Shown here piece by piece: positions 50,401-59,815 of a stretch of 64,000 nucleotides of DNA (positions are counted from its first letter, which is position 1; each line of letters starts with the position of its first letter). Source of the stretch: Peribacillus simplex. GTDB taxonomy: Bacteria; Bacillota; Bacilli; Bacillales; DSM-1321. The notes beneath the pieces are model-generated. The model did no database searches. It saw nothing but the letters and a program-made list of their open reading frames with translations, and was not told the DNA's origin. Where the stretch lies: contig NZ_LNNH01000010.1 of assembly GCF_001542915.1 (NCBI RefSeq), positions 119,039 to 183,038 on the forward strand, read 5' to 3'. The translations under genes were made by a program, and so were the position numbers.

Positions 50401-50932
50401 GCACCAGGTCACCATTCAAGTAGACTTGGATTTTGCTGCCAACGGCTATCACTTTTACCTGATAGGAGGTTTTTGGTTCAATTGTAACCGCCGTCCGTTT
50501 CAATTCGGTAAAATTATTGTCCATACGACCGAGAAACACGGAACCGGATCCGTTTGCCGATACGCCCGCATAGTAGCCCTTGACATGATCAACGCCGGGC
50601 ACGGCACCGTTAACCCGGAATAATACCCCGGCATCTCCATTGTGATCCGCGAGGCTGATATCGGTCTCAACCGTAACATCTTGAACGGATGTCTGATTGG
50701 CGATGGCCTTATATCCCGCACCCTTACTGACAGTCAGCTTGCCTGAATCGATAAACCATGGACCCTCGATTACATTCCATTTATCATTAATGATCGTTTT
50801 ATCGAAATGATCCGCGAAATAATCGGGTATTTCATGTTTTTTCGGTATGGCCGCTTGCGTCGAAAAGGGGAACGCACACGATATGAATAAAGTCAGAATC
50901 AGAAGCTGAACGATCGTTAATTTTCCTTTCAA
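47429..50932 (-). CDS. secreted GH127 beta-L-arabinofuranosidase-like protein
   Basis: The protein has 1167 residues: a Sec signal (KLTIVQLLILTLFISCAFPF, cleavage near AAIP), two concanavalin-like beta-sandwich domains (about 38-208 and 213-395), the GH127/DUF1680 catalytic domain (about 415-930), and a C-terminal CBM6/35-like module (about 1040-1165). In the catalytic domain Glu683 and Cys685 (GVELCAI) and the vicinal Cys765-Cys766 (YPCCRFN) match the zinc-thiolate site of Bifidobacterium HypBA1, where a cysteine is the nucleophile. This class releases beta-L-arabinofuranose from glycans or glycoproteins. TTG 50932 with GAGGTGG is the most likely start; a longer frame to 51145 overlaps the thioredoxin-like gene. 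Next gene upstream: a thioredoxin-like protein. Confidence 0.85.
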   Translation of the reverse strand: MKGKLTIVQLLILTLFISCAFPFSTQAAIPKKHEIPDYFADHFDKTIINDKWNVIEGPWFIDSGKLTVSKGAGYKAIANQTSVQDVTVETDISLADHNGDAGVLFRVNGAVPGVDHVKGYYAGVSANGSGSVFLGRMDNNFTELKRTAVTIEPKTSYQVKVIAVGSKIQVYLNGDLVLEQTDSTYKDGRIGIRSYNSEPFFDNVKASVPDGSSLFQDQFDNAPNQAIHSWNIVNGSWQLSSGSLRVNKDENNKIVAKDKVFDDMTLEVNLKIPDDKEKGDAGLLFGLKKVYPGDAKANGFYAAIGEDGNVTLNEWKHNKRLVLQSTKVFDRIEANKPYHLKVVTSKNTIKVYVNDTVTPVIEYSDKGRALNVKGGVGLQADQAEVSFDNFIASAYVVQERTYKQPVSNKKPLIETPFTPLPLGSVQAKGWLLEQLELQRDGATGHAEDFYGELGTNAAWLGGSAPESDWERPVYYLKGLVPLAYTLNDKELIATSQKWINAILASQRKDGSFGPESNDDWWPRMVALYAMKDYYEASGDKRVLPFMTNYFKYQAANLPAQPLKDWGKIRVGDNIDTVLWLYNRTNEAFLLKLTDTLAGQAYPIADIFSKNEFQDFGSDFQPIHSVNVNEAIKMPSIYYQRSHSKSDRKAFNAGVKNLDNHNQITGMTSGTEMLAGTSSTQGVELCAITERMQSNEEAAMILGDPQIGDDLEKITFNSLPGAMDKEIKNHQYYSLPNQVESNHADHGFKQNYSNGMMPSPTSGYPCCRFNMHMGWPYFVKNMWAASADGGIGVIAYGPSQVSVKLKKADITIKESTNYPFEDKIKFNINTSRTVKFPLKLRIPAWSVQPSITVNGEPVKGIKAGEYVSIDRKWQSGDKVVLQVPMKLKTTTWINNSIGIERGPLVYSLKMKENWQVKDKPIAPVPGFDASALGFNEYTVKADNSWNYGLLIDREDPEKSIDVVTGPMPKNPFKQATTPVKLVAKGKKIPTWGKSPNNVEAAEPPVGPIFSKEPTENITLVPYGAQNLRITYFPEVTEKLTDTGAAKYEAEKAELSHASVRTNEPNASDGSYVGGMDFADSQVNFNSVNVPKTGKYNVDIWFANGLDPSTGKIIVNGETHVLKYQNTRNWGRFMATKLEVPLKKGTNTITFMKDEGFYELDYIVVRPQQ

Positions 50933-51056
50933 CGAATCCACCTCACTATGAATGTAATAATATTCAACTCTTTCACTTTTATCGGCATAGCTTAGCCCCC
51001 TCCGCTTATGTAGATTTTCCTCATATCGCTCACCTCCTTTGTTAGAATTAGGCCAT

Positions 51057-51653
51057 TCACTTCCCTGCAAGACGTTCGATCTTCTCTGCCAGCTCAAGCT
51101 GATCGACAAGGTGGAAGGTATCAACAACATAACCGTCTTTATCAATCAAGAACATGGTGGGGAGCGAATGCAGCTCGTAAAGATCGGCCGCGTGTTTATG
51201 CTCATCTAGCAAAATAGGGTATTTCAGTTCTTTTTCCGTAACGAAAGCTTTAATATTTTCGGGCTGATCCTCCGTTGTCACATTAATTCCATAGAAATCG
51301 ATCTGGTCCTTATACTGCTCGTGAAGCTTCTTAAGCTCCACAGCTTCGACCGAGCAGGCATCACACCAGCTCGCCCAAAAATTCAAGACGACCGGTTTTT
51401 TTCCTTTTCCTCCGATTGACACATACTCGGAGCCATCCCATGCTTTCAGTGTAAATGAGGGTGCTTTGACATTTGTTGATTTTCTTTTTTGTCCGGAATT
51501 GGCCCGATCCACGATTTTTTCCAAGCCCTTGGCATCTAGACCTTGAGACTCGCCTACCTCGGCCTTGGTGGCTGTCAAATTATTTACAGCCTGGAAGCCG
51601 GCAAAGCATGCAACGAGTAAGAGAGCAATATATAGCCATACGTTTTTCTTCAT
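51057..51653 (-). CDS. membrane-anchored TlpA/ResA-like thiol-disulphide oxidoreductase
   Basis: The protein has 198 residues. An N-terminal helix (KKNVWLYIALLLVACFAGFQ) anchors it outside the membrane. The thioredoxin fold shows VVLNFWASWCDACSVEAVEL with active site CDAC, and HSLPTMFLIDKDG with the cis-proline. AlkR/TlpA/ResA-type proteins reduce disulphides in exported proteins or cytochrome c. ATG 51653 has AAGGAAGG upstream. It lies 124 bases before the GH127 gene, same direction. The GH127 catalytic pair of cysteines needs to be reduced, which suggests, as inference, that this protein keeps the enzyme active. Confidence 0.83.
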   Translation of the reverse strand: MKKNVWLYIALLLVACFAGFQAVNNLTATKAEVGESQGLDAKGLEKIVDRANSGQKRKSTNVKAPSFTLKAWDGSEYVSIGGKGKKPVVLNFWASWCDACSVEAVELKKLHEQYKDQIDFYGINVTTEDQPENIKAFVTEKELKYPILLDEHKHAADLYELHSLPTMFLIDKDGYVVDTFHLVDQLELAEKIERLAGK

Positions 51654-52148
51654 AAAAAACCTTCCTTCGCCCGCTAATAATGGCAGTGCAATCATTTACA
51701 TCCATCATAATTGGTTACCTTCTGTAAGTATTTACAATAAACATAGAATTTTTATGATTTTCCGCATAAAAAAAGCCCATGTTTGGCTGTGTAAACGAAA
51801 GAGGAGGAACGCTTGACGTGACTATCCCTTTCAGCAGCTACTACTTGTTCGGTAAGGGGTGCGAAGGTTCGACATTTCCTATCTAATAGAATGAACGAGG
51901 CTTGCACTCAACTTCTTCCACCTTTACGGATGATCTAGTTGTTTACGAAAAGGGTTCGCTATGAAGCTCTTATTTTGCCTGGTTTACTGCTTTTCCTCGC
52001 ATCTCGGTCTTGTTCTGCACTGGTACATTTCCTTCCTAACACATGTACCTTGCCAGGTTTCTGAAGAGTCTCCCTTCACCAGTGATTCGAAATGCTGACT
52101 AATTTACTTCAACCCCATGCGGTTTCACATGGGGTGTCTATCTAACTC
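51654..52148. other. 495-base intergenic region between GH2 and thioredoxin-like genes
   Basis: A hairpin CCCCATG / CATGGGG at 52110-52130 follows the GH2 gene but has little T-run. No other gene or recognisable site is seen; promoter of the thioredoxin-like/GH127 pair should be here. Confidence 0.5.
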
Positions 52149-55100
52149 TTATTGAATATCCTGAACAGTGAAGTAATCAAAATTCGCCTTCACATTTTTC
52201 CCGCTGACAGGACTTGCTGCATAGATGCCGATTTTCACATTCTTCAGCTTGGCAGTAATCGGATCTGCCGCTTTCTCCCATTTCCCATTCACCCAATAAT
52301 AGGTGGAGTAGACATCGCCAACTCTTTTAATCTTCAGGAATAATGTATCATCACCAGGGTGTGATGCCGGGTTTTGGGCTTTGCTGTATTTCATCGCTTC
52401 TTCTTTTGCCGTTTCCAGTTTCAATCCATTATCCCAGACATGACCAAGCCTCACGTAATTATCCTGATCCTGCCACACATAAAGACCTGCTTGTTCATGG
52501 TTATTCCTGTTTGCTGCATGAACTTTCGTCGTTATCTCAAAGTCTCCTGCTGGAGCCTTCTGCAGGAAGAGGTTACTAAGTGTATTGCCTTCCTGAAATG
52601 AATCACCAGCTTGGGCAGTGATCGTTAGGTGACTTGGGTTTTCCTTCAAGCTCCAATTAGGCAGGCTTTCGTTGAACACCGACCACTTTTTATCCAGCAC
52701 TTGACCATCAAATTGGTCCACTTTCGCTTTTTTGGCAATCGGAGAGTTCACCTCGTACTTAAAGCTTTGGATATCCTTTTTCAACTGATCTGCCGCCTTA
52801 AAGAATTCCTCAGATGTAGATTTTTTATTGTCATAGACCGCCTCGGCATTTTTTATCGATTTCTTCAGGAAAAAGATTGCCGTATTCGGATAGGTTCCAG
52901 GCGTGCTGCCCATTTTTGCGCTCTTCAATACCGCTTTCGTTTTATCTATTTCTTCCTTTAATACGTATTTTGGTGAAGCGGATTTTATTAGCGACTGATT
53001 TGCCGCAGCCACTCTTTTTGCATCCATTTTCGTCACTTTTCGGTCATATGTGAGCAACCCGTTAAGCTCACCTTCAACATCCGTTGTTTGCGTATAAACG
53101 GCCCCGCTTAACCCGTTGCCATGAATATATCCTTTTAATGATTCGATATACTCGATGTACGTATCCGTAATTTCTTCCTTATTGGATTGCTTCGCATAGC
53201 TCCAGCCACTCGTACCCCATTCATGGCCTGGTGCATCCAATCCTAAACCGCCATACTCACCAATGACCGCAATTCTATCTTCCTCGACATTCGGTGACCT
53301 TGGGTTCGGATAGGTGTGCCAATCGATGACATCCCCGACAGGATAATCGGTCCAGCCGCTTGCATTGGTTACGACACGAGTAGGATCAAGCCCTTTTACC
53401 CAATTCGTTAAACGCACCGTGTCATATTGTCCCCAACCTTCGTTGAAGACGGTCCATTGCACAATGGAAGGATGGTTGTACTTCTCTTGGACCATTTCCT
53501 TGAATTCTTTTTCATATTGCTTCCTTTCATCTGCAGTAGCCCTGCCTCCAGCTGATGAGCCTTCTAGACTCGGCATATCCTGCCAAACGATCATGCCCAT
53601 TTTGTCTGCCCAGTAATACCAGCGGGCTGGCTCCACTTTAATGTGTTTTCGGATCATATTGAAGCCAAGGTCCTTTGTCTTTTGAATGTCGAATTTCAAT
53701 GCCTCATCTGTTGGGGCTGTATAGTTTCCATCTGGCCAATATCCTTGATCCAATGGCCCCATCTGGAATATGAATTCCCCATTGATTAACGGACGCAGCT
53801 TACCATCTACCTTGCCAATGGTAATTTCCCGCATCCCGAAATAACTTTTTACCGTATCAACTGTTTTGCCATTCTTTTTTAAGCGCACTTCCAAGTCATA
53901 TAAAAACGGATCCTTTGTTGTCCATAGGCGTGCATTGGGAACAGGCACGGCAATATCCTTGCCTACCTTGCCCGTTATTGTGCTCACTTTTTTGCCTTTT
54001 TTATAGACGATGGCCTCCACGGTTTCGTTTTTCACACCGTCTGCGTTTACTTTTAATTTCAGTTGCTCGGAATCTATATCAGGTGTCGTTTTCAACGAAG
54101 CTATATTAGCCTTTGGTACGGGCTCGATCCATACCGTTTGCCAAATACCTGATGCTGGTGTATACCAAATCCCCTCTGGCACACGAGTTTGTTTACCTCT
54201 CGCCTGTCCGCCGCCAGTTGGATCATGCACTTCCAGGATCAGTTCATTTTTTCCCTTCACCAAATACTTTGTAATATCATAGCTGAAAGCATCATACCCG
54301 CCTGTATGGGTCCCTACCTTTTCCCCATTCACATATAAGGTGGATTTCCAATCGACTGCTCCGAAATTCAATTTAATATGATCGCCCTTCCATTTATCCG
54401 GTAAGGTGAAATCACGTTTATACCACATATGTTCTTCCATTCTCTCGATATCGGATAAAGCTGATTCGACTGGAAAAGGCACGAGGATTTTCTCTTTTAA
54501 TTTTTTCCCTGTCGGCAGCGAATCTCCATCAGAGGCACCTTGGAATTCCCATTCGCCGTTCAAATTCATCCAATCTTGCCTGGCCAATTGAGGTCTTGGA
54601 TATTCTGGCAGCACGTTCTCCTTATTGACCTTATCTGCCCATTTCGTTTCAATGTTGAATTGTGAATGATTTTCCACCCTGTTCAAAAAGGTTGGAACAT
54701 TCTTCCCATCCGAGCGCAAGGCACCTTTTCCATCATACGTGATCAGGACTTGATTGCCTGTCCGTTCGTAAATGGGCTGTTTAGTGTGAATGACGACAGT
54801 AGACTTGCTATTCTGTTTAAAAGCGACATCCTCAACTTCCCAATCTCTTCCGTTCAATTTGACAGCGACATGATCTTTAAGATTTCGAGGCAATTTATCT
54901 AATGGGCTTGCAAATGTCAGCTCCACTTGTTTGCCATCTTCAAGGACTTGTGCAGATTGAACCGTCCCGTCCATTTCATAGTCTTCAGGCAAATAAAAGG
55001 CACTGCTAGGAATGATCTGTTTTGCCACACTGTCGCTCGACCATAATAGTTTTAAATTCGCTCCGCCCTCATGTTCGAAATATTCAACTTTTATGTCGTA

Positions 55101-55526
55101 TTCCTTGCCTGCTTCCAACGCAATCTCCTTGCTTTTTTGTTCAATGTCCCATTTATCTTCCCAAAAATCGATGGCGAGTTTCCCGTCGATCCATAATCTG
55201 AACCCGTTGTCGCCTTTCATATAAAACGTGTAGTCCTCCGAATGCTCAGGGATCATTTTCCCAGTCCATCTCACGGCTGCGGCATCACTTTGCCCCGTGA
55301 ATTGCTGTAGTGCTGGATTAAGGTCCGAGAAGTCGATATTGTAATCCATTATTGTCGTTTTCAATCGGTTGAAATCGAATACTCCGGCTTTGGTTGAAGT
55401 ATAATACTCCCCTTTCAGCCCGTGGTTCCCATCAGCAGCATCCCCGGCTGCTGAAGCAGGTGACCCACTAAGGCCGCCGATCACGATAGAACTAACGAAT
55501 AAACAACCCATCCATGTCTTCTTCAT
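52149..55526 (-). CDS. secreted multidomain GH2 glycosidase
   Basis: The protein has 1125 residues: a Sec signal (GCLFVSSIVIGGLSGSPASA), a PA14-type carbohydrate-binding module (about 37-180, with GDNGFRLWIDGKLAIDFWED), GH2 sugar-binding and immunoglobulin-like domains (about 315-580), a GH2 TIM barrel (about 585-860) and a C-terminal DUF1349/LamG-like sandwich (about 930-1125). The acid/base is Glu696 in VFNEGWGQ and the nucleophile Glu757 in IGEYGGLGL, both GH2 signatures. It should release a terminal beta-linked sugar such as galactose, arabinopyranose or glucuronic acid; specificity is unclear. ATG 55526 is used although GGAGGG is about 12 bases away. Confidence 0.83.
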   Translation of the reverse strand: MKKTWMGCLFVSSIVIGGLSGSPASAAGDAADGNHGLKGEYYTSTKAGVFDFNRLKTTIMDYNIDFSDLNPALQQFTGQSDAAAVRWTGKMIPEHSEDYTFYMKGDNGFRLWIDGKLAIDFWEDKWDIEQKSKEIALEAGKEYDIKVEYFEHEGGANLKLLWSSDSVAKQIIPSSAFYLPEDYEMDGTVQSAQVLEDGKQVELTFASPLDKLPRNLKDHVAVKLNGRDWEVEDVAFKQNSKSTVVIHTKQPIYERTGNQVLITYDGKGALRSDGKNVPTFLNRVENHSQFNIETKWADKVNKENVLPEYPRPQLARQDWMNLNGEWEFQGASDGDSLPTGKKLKEKILVPFPVESALSDIERMEEHMWYKRDFTLPDKWKGDHIKLNFGAVDWKSTLYVNGEKVGTHTGGYDAFSYDITKYLVKGKNELILEVHDPTGGGQARGKQTRVPEGIWYTPASGIWQTVWIEPVPKANIASLKTTPDIDSEQLKLKVNADGVKNETVEAIVYKKGKKVSTITGKVGKDIAVPVPNARLWTTKDPFLYDLEVRLKKNGKTVDTVKSYFGMREITIGKVDGKLRPLINGEFIFQMGPLDQGYWPDGNYTAPTDEALKFDIQKTKDLGFNMIRKHIKVEPARWYYWADKMGMIVWQDMPSLEGSSAGGRATADERKQYEKEFKEMVQEKYNHPSIVQWTVFNEGWGQYDTVRLTNWVKGLDPTRVVTNASGWTDYPVGDVIDWHTYPNPRSPNVEEDRIAVIGEYGGLGLDAPGHEWGTSGWSYAKQSNKEEITDTYIEYIESLKGYIHGNGLSGAVYTQTTDVEGELNGLLTYDRKVTKMDAKRVAAANQSLIKSASPKYVLKEEIDKTKAVLKSAKMGSTPGTYPNTAIFFLKKSIKNAEAVYDNKKSTSEEFFKAADQLKKDIQSFKYEVNSPIAKKAKVDQFDGQVLDKKWSVFNESLPNWSLKENPSHLTITAQAGDSFQEGNTLSNLFLQKAPAGDFEITTKVHAANRNNHEQAGLYVWQDQDNYVRLGHVWDNGLKLETAKEEAMKYSKAQNPASHPGDDTLFLKIKRVGDVYSTYYWVNGKWEKAADPITAKLKNVKIGIYAASPVSGKNVKANFDYFTVQDIQ

Positions 55527-55925
55527 AATGAAATGATTCCCTCCCCTAAGTACGTTCATTGCCCAAACATTATGTTACCGCTTCCAAAATCATAATCCGA
55601 AACACCACTCAACTAATGCATCGATATCTACTCCTTTCCCTTACTACTTTACCAAGCCTTCAAGAAAAATTATTTGTAAAAAGCAGTTACATTTTACACT
55701 TTTCAGATAATTGTTTTTCCCCATCCGCCTGAACACATCGGGGGTCCCATATCGCTTTCCAACAGATAGGTCGGTGTCACCAATGTGGATGACATGTGCT
55801 AGGTCCATTGGCAGCATCGATTAATAACCCAGCGAAGGCGGGCCATTTCTATCGATTGGAAAGACATGCAAAGAAGCCCCAATGATAGAGCATTGGGACT
55901 TCCTGAACGATGCTGATTCGCACAC
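55527..55925. other. 399-base region with no gene
   Basis: Apart from a terminator at 55872-55902 the region is AT-rich near the GH2 start and shows no recognised operator. Promoter of the GH2 gene should be here. Confidence 0.5.
55872..55902 (-). terminator. intrinsic terminator of the sugar ABC operon
   Basis: The stem GAAG(C)CCCAATG / CATTGGGACTTC with a six-base loop lies just after the last permease gene and is followed on the minus strand by CTTCTTTGC. Confidence 0.8.
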
Positions 55926-56978
55926 CTACTTGTATTCACTTGAAACTGACTGTGATGGAGACTGGACTTTTACATGGCTAGGTACTTTCTTGAGACGAAT
56001 GACTTTCCTTTTCCTTCTTTTCATGACGATGAGCCGTTGGAGGAGAATGAATATAAACAGTAAAAACCCGACTGCAATTTTTGTCCACCACGAGCTGAGT
56101 GTACCTTGAAACATAATGATCGTCTGAATGATCCCCATGCTCATTACACCCAGTGTCGGACCAATTAAATAGCCAAACCCCCCGGTTAACAGGATTCCGC
56201 CAATGACACAGGCTGCAATCGCATCCATTTCCATCCCCAATAAATGGAGACCATATCCCGATAACATATATAAGGTAAATACCACGCCGCCCAAAGCCGA
56301 GCAAAACCCTGAAAAAACATAGACCAGGATAGTGGTTCGTTTAACAGGCAAGCCCATTAACGCAGCTGATTTGACATTGCCGCCAATGGCATATACATTG
56401 CGGCCAAACCTCGTCCATTTGGCGATATAAACCGCAAAAGCCACAACCATGATGGCAACGACCGCCCCTATTGAAATGTAATGATCGCCGATCAAATAGA
56501 CCTTCGCTTGCGAAATGGCACTGTACGTATCATTGGTGATGACGATGCTATCCGTGCTGATGAGGAAGCTTGCACCTCTTGCCAGGAACATCCCCGCTAG
56601 TGTGACGATCCAGGGATGGAGATCGAAGCGATAAATGAAATAGCCTTGGAAGGCACCGAAGGCGATTCCAATCAGTAACGAAAGGGCCATCACCAGATAC
56701 CCATTGACGCCTGCTTCCAGCAACGAGGCAGAAACCATGCTGATGAAGGCAACCAAGGCCCCGACGGATAGGTCGATCCCGCCAGTAATGATGACGAAGG
56801 CCAAACCGGTAGCTACAATGATTAAGTATGCATTATCAATAAATAGATTCAGAAATACCTGTGTACTAAAAAACCCCGCAAAGGCAATCGAGCCATATCC
56901 GTATAACAAGACGATCAATGCCATTGTCGCCATTATGAATATATGATTCTCTTTAATTCCGAACTTCACATGCTTCAT
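55926..56978 (-). CDS. sugar ABC transporter permease, YjfF-like
   Basis: This is a 350-residue permease with about ten helices of the BPD_transp_2 (RbsC) family. Signature segments are LAFVIITGGIDLSVGALVAF, IYRFDLHPWIVTLAGMFLARG and AIAACVIGGILLTGGFGYLIG. It resembles YjfF, one of two permeases of the E. coli YtfQRT-YjfF furanose importer. ATG 56978 overlaps the stop of the previous permease by one base (TAATG), indicating coupled translation. The basic C-terminal tail (MKRRKRKVIRLKK) is unusual in length. Confidence 0.88.
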   Translation of the reverse strand: MKHVKFGIKENHIFIMATMALIVLLYGYGSIAFAGFFSTQVFLNLFIDNAYLIIVATGLAFVIITGGIDLSVGALVAFISMVSASLLEAGVNGYLVMALSLLIGIAFGAFQGYFIYRFDLHPWIVTLAGMFLARGASFLISTDSIVITNDTYSAISQAKVYLIGDHYISIGAVVAIMVVAFAVYIAKWTRFGRNVYAIGGNVKSAALMGLPVKRTTILVYVFSGFCSALGGVVFTLYMLSGYGLHLLGMEMDAIAACVIGGILLTGGFGYLIGPTLGVMSMGIIQTIIMFQGTLSSWWTKIAVGFLLFIFILLQRLIVMKRRKRKVIRLKKVPSHVKVQSPSQSVSSEYK

Positions 56979-57979
56979 TAGACGGACACCTTCTTTTTAT
57001 TAAACTGCAAAAATATGCTTCTGAATTGCTCTGACTGAACTAGACATACCATGATCACCACAAAGGCTTTGACGACCATCACGATTTGGGGATTTATCCC
57101 GACCGAATAGATCGTTGTCGAAAGTGTTTGAATGAATAAAGCGCCCACCACCGTTCCGCCAAGGAAATATCTACCCCCGCGCATCGAGGTACCGCCGATC
57201 ACTACGGCCAAGATGGCATCGAGCTCCATCCATAATCCTGCGTTATTAGCATCAGCGCTGCTTACATTTGCACTGACAATGATTCCAGCGATCGCTGCAC
57301 ACACTCCGCTAATGGTATAGACGAGAAAAATGATTTTCCTTGGTTGAATTCCAGCGAATTTACTTGCCGTGATGTTATTGCCGATCGATTCTAGGAATAA
57401 ACCCATCGCCGTTCTTTTCTTCATATAGAACATGATCAGTAAAATGGCACCGCCGATGAATATCGAAAATGGCAGCCCCATAAAGAATCCAGAGCCGATA
57501 TATTTGTAAATTTCATCATCGATCGTTAAAATCTGTCCACCCGTTATCAATTGGGCGATTCCCCTGCCAACCGTCAGAAGTATGAGCGTGGCGACCATCG
57601 GCTGTATCTCAAATATGGAAACAAGGACGCCGTTCCACATGCCGCATACGATCCCGACGCCGACGGCTGCAATCAGCGCAACCCAAACGGAGGAGGTTTC
57701 CATGATATAGGCGGCCAAGGCTCCTGAAATGGCCAAAACGGAACCGACCGAAATATCGATCCCTCCTTTTGCAATGACTAAAGTCATGCCGATGGAAATG
57801 ATCAATAACGGGATGACACGGTTCAAAATGTCGATCAGGCTACCGAATAAATGCCCATTCTTCATTTCAACCGAATAAAACCCAGGAATCAAAAAGAAAT
57901 TCAGGAGCAGGAGGACCAATAAGGCTACGAGCGGCCAAAATATTTTCGTTTGGGCCAGCCTAAACAGGTATCGATTCAA
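56978..57979 (-). CDS. sugar ABC transporter permease, YtfT-like
   Basis: The permease has 333 residues and about ten helices. The family markers GMTLVIAKGGIDISVGSVLA, EIQPMVATLILLTVGRGIAQ and AILAVVIGGTSMRGGRYFLGG match the RbsC/YtfT group. With the ATPase and the next permease it forms an importer for a furanose or pentose. The preferred start is TTG 57979 (AAGGGGG nine bases away), giving a 20-base overlap with the ATPase gene; a longer frame to 58000 would overlap by 41. Confidence 0.87.
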   Translation of the reverse strand: MNRYLFRLAQTKIFWPLVALLVLLLLNFFLIPGFYSVEMKNGHLFGSLIDILNRVIPLLIISIGMTLVIAKGGIDISVGSVLAISGALAAYIMETSSVWVALIAAVGVGIVCGMWNGVLVSIFEIQPMVATLILLTVGRGIAQLITGGQILTIDDEIYKYIGSGFFMGLPFSIFIGGAILLIMFYMKKRTAMGLFLESIGNNITASKFAGIQPRKIIFLVYTISGVCAAIAGIIVSANVSSADANNAGLWMELDAILAVVIGGTSMRGGRYFLGGTVVGALFIQTLSTTIYSVGINPQIVMVVKAFVVIMVCLVQSEQFRSIFLQFNKKKVSV

Positions 57980-59486
57980 TACTCTCAGCCCCCTTTGCAA
58001 TCATATCCATGATTTTGGATTCGCTCATTTCATCACCTTGTAATTCACCAATGATGTTTCGGTCACGCAGCACAATGACTCTGTCACAACAGGCTACCAC
58101 TTCTTCCAATTCCGAGGAGATAAACAAAATCGTGATTCCGGCCGCTGCCAAATCCAATATCAACTTGCGGATTTCCCGTTTTGAGCCAATATCGATTCCC
58201 CGTGTCGGTTCATCCAAGATCAATAATTTAGGATTTGTCGCCAACCATCTCGCAAGGATAACCTTCTGCTGATTCCCACCGCTCAAATTATCGATTTTTT
58301 GTTCCATGCTAGGTGTTTTGATTCTTAGCAACTCGATATATTTTTGTGCGATATCCCTTTGTTCCTTCATCGGAATGTACTTGAATAAACCTCGCTTAGC
58401 TTGCAATCCTAAAATGATATTCTCGCGAATCGTTAAATCGTTGACGATTCCCTCCAGTTTGCGATCCTCCGGGCAGAAGCTTAGCCCTATATCCACAGCA
58501 AGCTTAGGGTTCATCGACCTGATCGTTTCATTATCGACGGACATGATTCCTTCATCGGCTTTTTCTATGCCAAAAATCAGTTTGGCTACCTCGGTCCTGC
58601 CCGAACCCAACAATCCCGCCAACCCTAGGACTTCACCTCGCCGCAGGCTTAAGGTAAACGGATTTATCGTTCCCTGCCTGCCCAAGCTGCTCGCATCCAC
58701 AAAGACTTCCTGACTGATATGCCTCTTTTTCTGGTTATCTCGTTTAGAATCCTCTCCCCATTCCCTGCCAATCATCTTTGATACAAGCTCTGCCCTGGAG
58801 ATCGTCTTCGTCTCATATTCACCAATGAGTTCACCATTTCTCAACACCGTGATTCGATCGGTAATTTCAAAGATTTGATCTAAAAAGTGGCTGACAAAAA
58901 TGATGCCCATCCCCTCATTCTTTAAGCTTCGCATCACCTCAAACAGTTGCTTCACTTCGTTCTTATCCAGACTTGAAGTTGGTTCATCCAAGATCAGCAC
59001 ACCGCTGGAAATATCGACAGCCCTTGCGATTGCCACCATTTGTTGGATCGCCGTGGAATAGGAAGATAAAATCTTTGTTACATCGATGTGAATATTTAAA
59101 CGTTCCGAGAGTACCTTCTTTGCTCTTCGGTTCATTTCCTTCCAGTCGATTCTCCCTTTCTTCATCGGCTCCCTTCCTATGAAGATATTTTCTGCAACAG
59201 AGAGATTCTCACACAAGTTTATCTCCTGATAGACAGTACTGATGCCTAAATGCTGTGCTTCTTCGGGAGACCCTGGTTCTATCTTCTCACCTTCCAGATA
59301 GAACGTGCCTCCGTTTTTCTCATGTACGCCTGTCAGCACCTTGATCAATGTCGATTTACCGGCTCCATTCTCCCCCATAAGAGAGTGGATTTCTCCCCGT
59401 TGCAAATTGAAATGGACGTTCGATAATGCTTTAACACCTGGAAACGATTTCGTGATCCCTTCAGCCTTCAGTAAAATTGGACCCAT
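57960..59486 (-). CDS. sugar ABC transporter ATPase, YtfR/RbsA-like
   Basis: The protein has 508 residues and two fused ATPase domains. The first has Walker A GENGAGKSTLIKVL and Walker B VLILDEPTSSLD; the second has GLLGSGRTEVAKLIFG (degenerate P-loop, as in RbsA), signature LSGGNQQKVILARWLA and LLILDEPTRGIDIG. It drives the two downstream permeases. No binding protein gene lies in this three-gene operon, unlike the usual case; the fused double binding protein at 59963-61849 is the likely partner. It is separated from that gene by a terminator, so it should have its own promoter in 59487-59620. Confidence 0.88.
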   Translation of the reverse strand: MGPILLKAEGITKSFPGVKALSNVHFNLQRGEIHSLMGENGAGKSTLIKVLTGVHEKNGGTFYLEGEKIEPGSPEEAQHLGISTVYQEINLCENLSVAENIFIGREPMKKGRIDWKEMNRRAKKVLSERLNIHIDVTKILSSYSTAIQQMVAIARAVDISSGVLILDEPTSSLDKNEVKQLFEVMRSLKNEGMGIIFVSHFLDQIFEITDRITVLRNGELIGEYETKTISRAELVSKMIGREWGEDSKRDNQKKRHISQEVFVDASSLGRQGTINPFTLSLRRGEVLGLAGLLGSGRTEVAKLIFGIEKADEGIMSVDNETIRSMNPKLAVDIGLSFCPEDRKLEGIVNDLTIRENIILGLQAKRGLFKYIPMKEQRDIAQKYIELLRIKTPSMEQKIDNLSGGNQQKVILARWLATNPKLLILDEPTRGIDIGSKREIRKLILDLAAAGITILFISSELEEVVACCDRVIVLRDRNIIGELQGDEMSESKIMDMIAKGAESIESIPV

Positions 59487-59623
59487 CTATAACACCTTCT
59501 TTATCACTATTTAATGAACATGTAAATTGTTAAATTAAGTATAAAGTGGCGATAATTTTATGTATTTAAAAAAAAGGGTCTTTTTTTACAAATTTCAGCG
59601 AATACATTACATACGCATAAAGA

Positions 59624-59651
59624 AGAGCCATGGTATGAACTACCACGGCTC
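59624..59651 (-). terminator. intrinsic terminator after the binding-protein gene
   Basis: GAGCCATGGTA / TACCACGGCTC with a five-base loop and TTCTTTATG after it on the minus strand. It separates the two-component/binding-protein operon from the transporter operon. Confidence 0.78.
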
Positions 59652-59688
59652 CAGCCTCTAGACAAAAGGGATTCCGCCCTGTTTTCAA

Positions 59689-59815
59689 GCAATGAAACGA
59701 TAAGCGTCACACTCCCGCTTAGGAAATGCGGTCCATGGGAAACCATGCAGATGCATGCCGAGGAGGCTCAAGGACCGCCTCTGGATAAGGGAGTGCCTGC
59801 AGGGCAATGAAACGG
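59689..59815. repeat. palindromic intergenic element bounded by direct repeats
   Basis: GCAATGAAACGA (59689), GCAATGAAACGG (59804) and GCAATGAAACGG (59919) start exactly 115 bases apart. Between the first two lies a long imperfect palindrome whose arms begin CACTCCCGCTTAGGAAATGC and, on the other strand, CACTCCCTTATCCAGAGGCG, each leading into GGTCC. The structure is like dispersed palindromic repeats of Bacillaceae. The third copy of the short repeat is not followed by a second palindrome. Confidence 0.6.
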
